Positions 15,268-15,401 of a stretch of 15,401 bases of DNA are shown here, piece after piece (within the stretch, counting starts at the first letter, position 1; each line of letters begins with the position of its first letter). A program made the translations under genes and the position numbers. The stretch is from DATDMG01 sp036518955 (GTDB lineage: Bacteria > Actinomycetota > Actinomycetes > Actinomycetales > Kineosporiaceae). The stretch covers positions 1-15,401 of the forward strand of contig DATDMG010000008.1 of assembly GCA_036518955.1 (NCBI GenBank), read 5' to 3'. The notes under the pieces are model-generated. The model did no database searches. It was not told the origin of the DNA and saw nothing but the letters and a program-made list of their open reading frames with translations.

Positions 15268-15401
15268 GTGGGAGATTGCTACCTCGCTGCAACGTAACTC
15301 CCGGGATCAACGCGGTGCGCAGCAGCTTTTCGTGACCCTTCACGTTCCTTCGATGTGCAGTGGTGCGTGTTGGTCGACCCGGCGGGTGCGCGCTCGATGG
15401 C

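Noticed and set aside
15268..15401. Promoter of the caspase gene
   Set aside because: Candidate TTGATC and TAGCAA-like boxes are 23 bases apart, outside the usual spacing, and no other pair stood out.

Overview
The window is about 15.4 kb of very GC-rich DNA. Its codons mostly end in G or C, starts are ATG, GTG or TTG, and genes are packed with 4- to 8-base overlaps, which points to an actinobacterium. An EACC1-caspase gene fits filamentous or otherwise multicellular actinobacteria such as Streptomyces and relatives. A chemoreceptor/PilZ remnant hints that the lineage has, or had, motile members. The species cannot be named from this sequence.

Left block (1-10624, + strand): one transcription unit enters from the left. 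It holds the 3' end of an unrecognised gene, then three large genes encoding 1131, 1694 and 624 residues. All junctions overlap (ATGA, ATGA, and 8 bases), so the products are probably made in step and may act together. None carries an enzyme motif I recognise. The 1131-residue protein has a roughly 42-residue hydrophobic stretch in mid-protein, the 1694-residue protein starts with an Ala-rich helical region, and the 624-residue protein looks like globular modules joined by Pro/Thr/Gly linkers. This is the strongest candidate for an undescribed system.

Middle (10625-12142): a decayed zone. A short possible lipoprotein 5' fragment (+) meets, tail to tail, an internal piece of a chemoreceptor signalling domain plus PilZ domain (-) that lacks its sensor, membrane segments and both natural ends. 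A gene-poor stretch of about 470 bases follows. It contains several short perfect stem-loops, and then a strong 30-base inverted repeat that may be a terminator.

Right block (12143-15254, - strand): a 283-residue protein made of six 47-48-residue beta-propeller blades lies downstream of a 594-residue caspase-family protein. The caspase gene reads EACC1 domain, caspase (His218/Cys268 by my count), EF-hand-like loop, helical HEAT-like segment, then a TM2-type membrane domain. This is the architecture of a membrane-tethered bacterial conflict or cell-suicide effector. The gap between the two genes (12995-13469) holds one doubtful small ORF and a weak hairpin. Any partner sensor of the caspase would lie beyond the right edge. 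No tRNA, rRNA, CRISPR array, transposase or integrase was seen.
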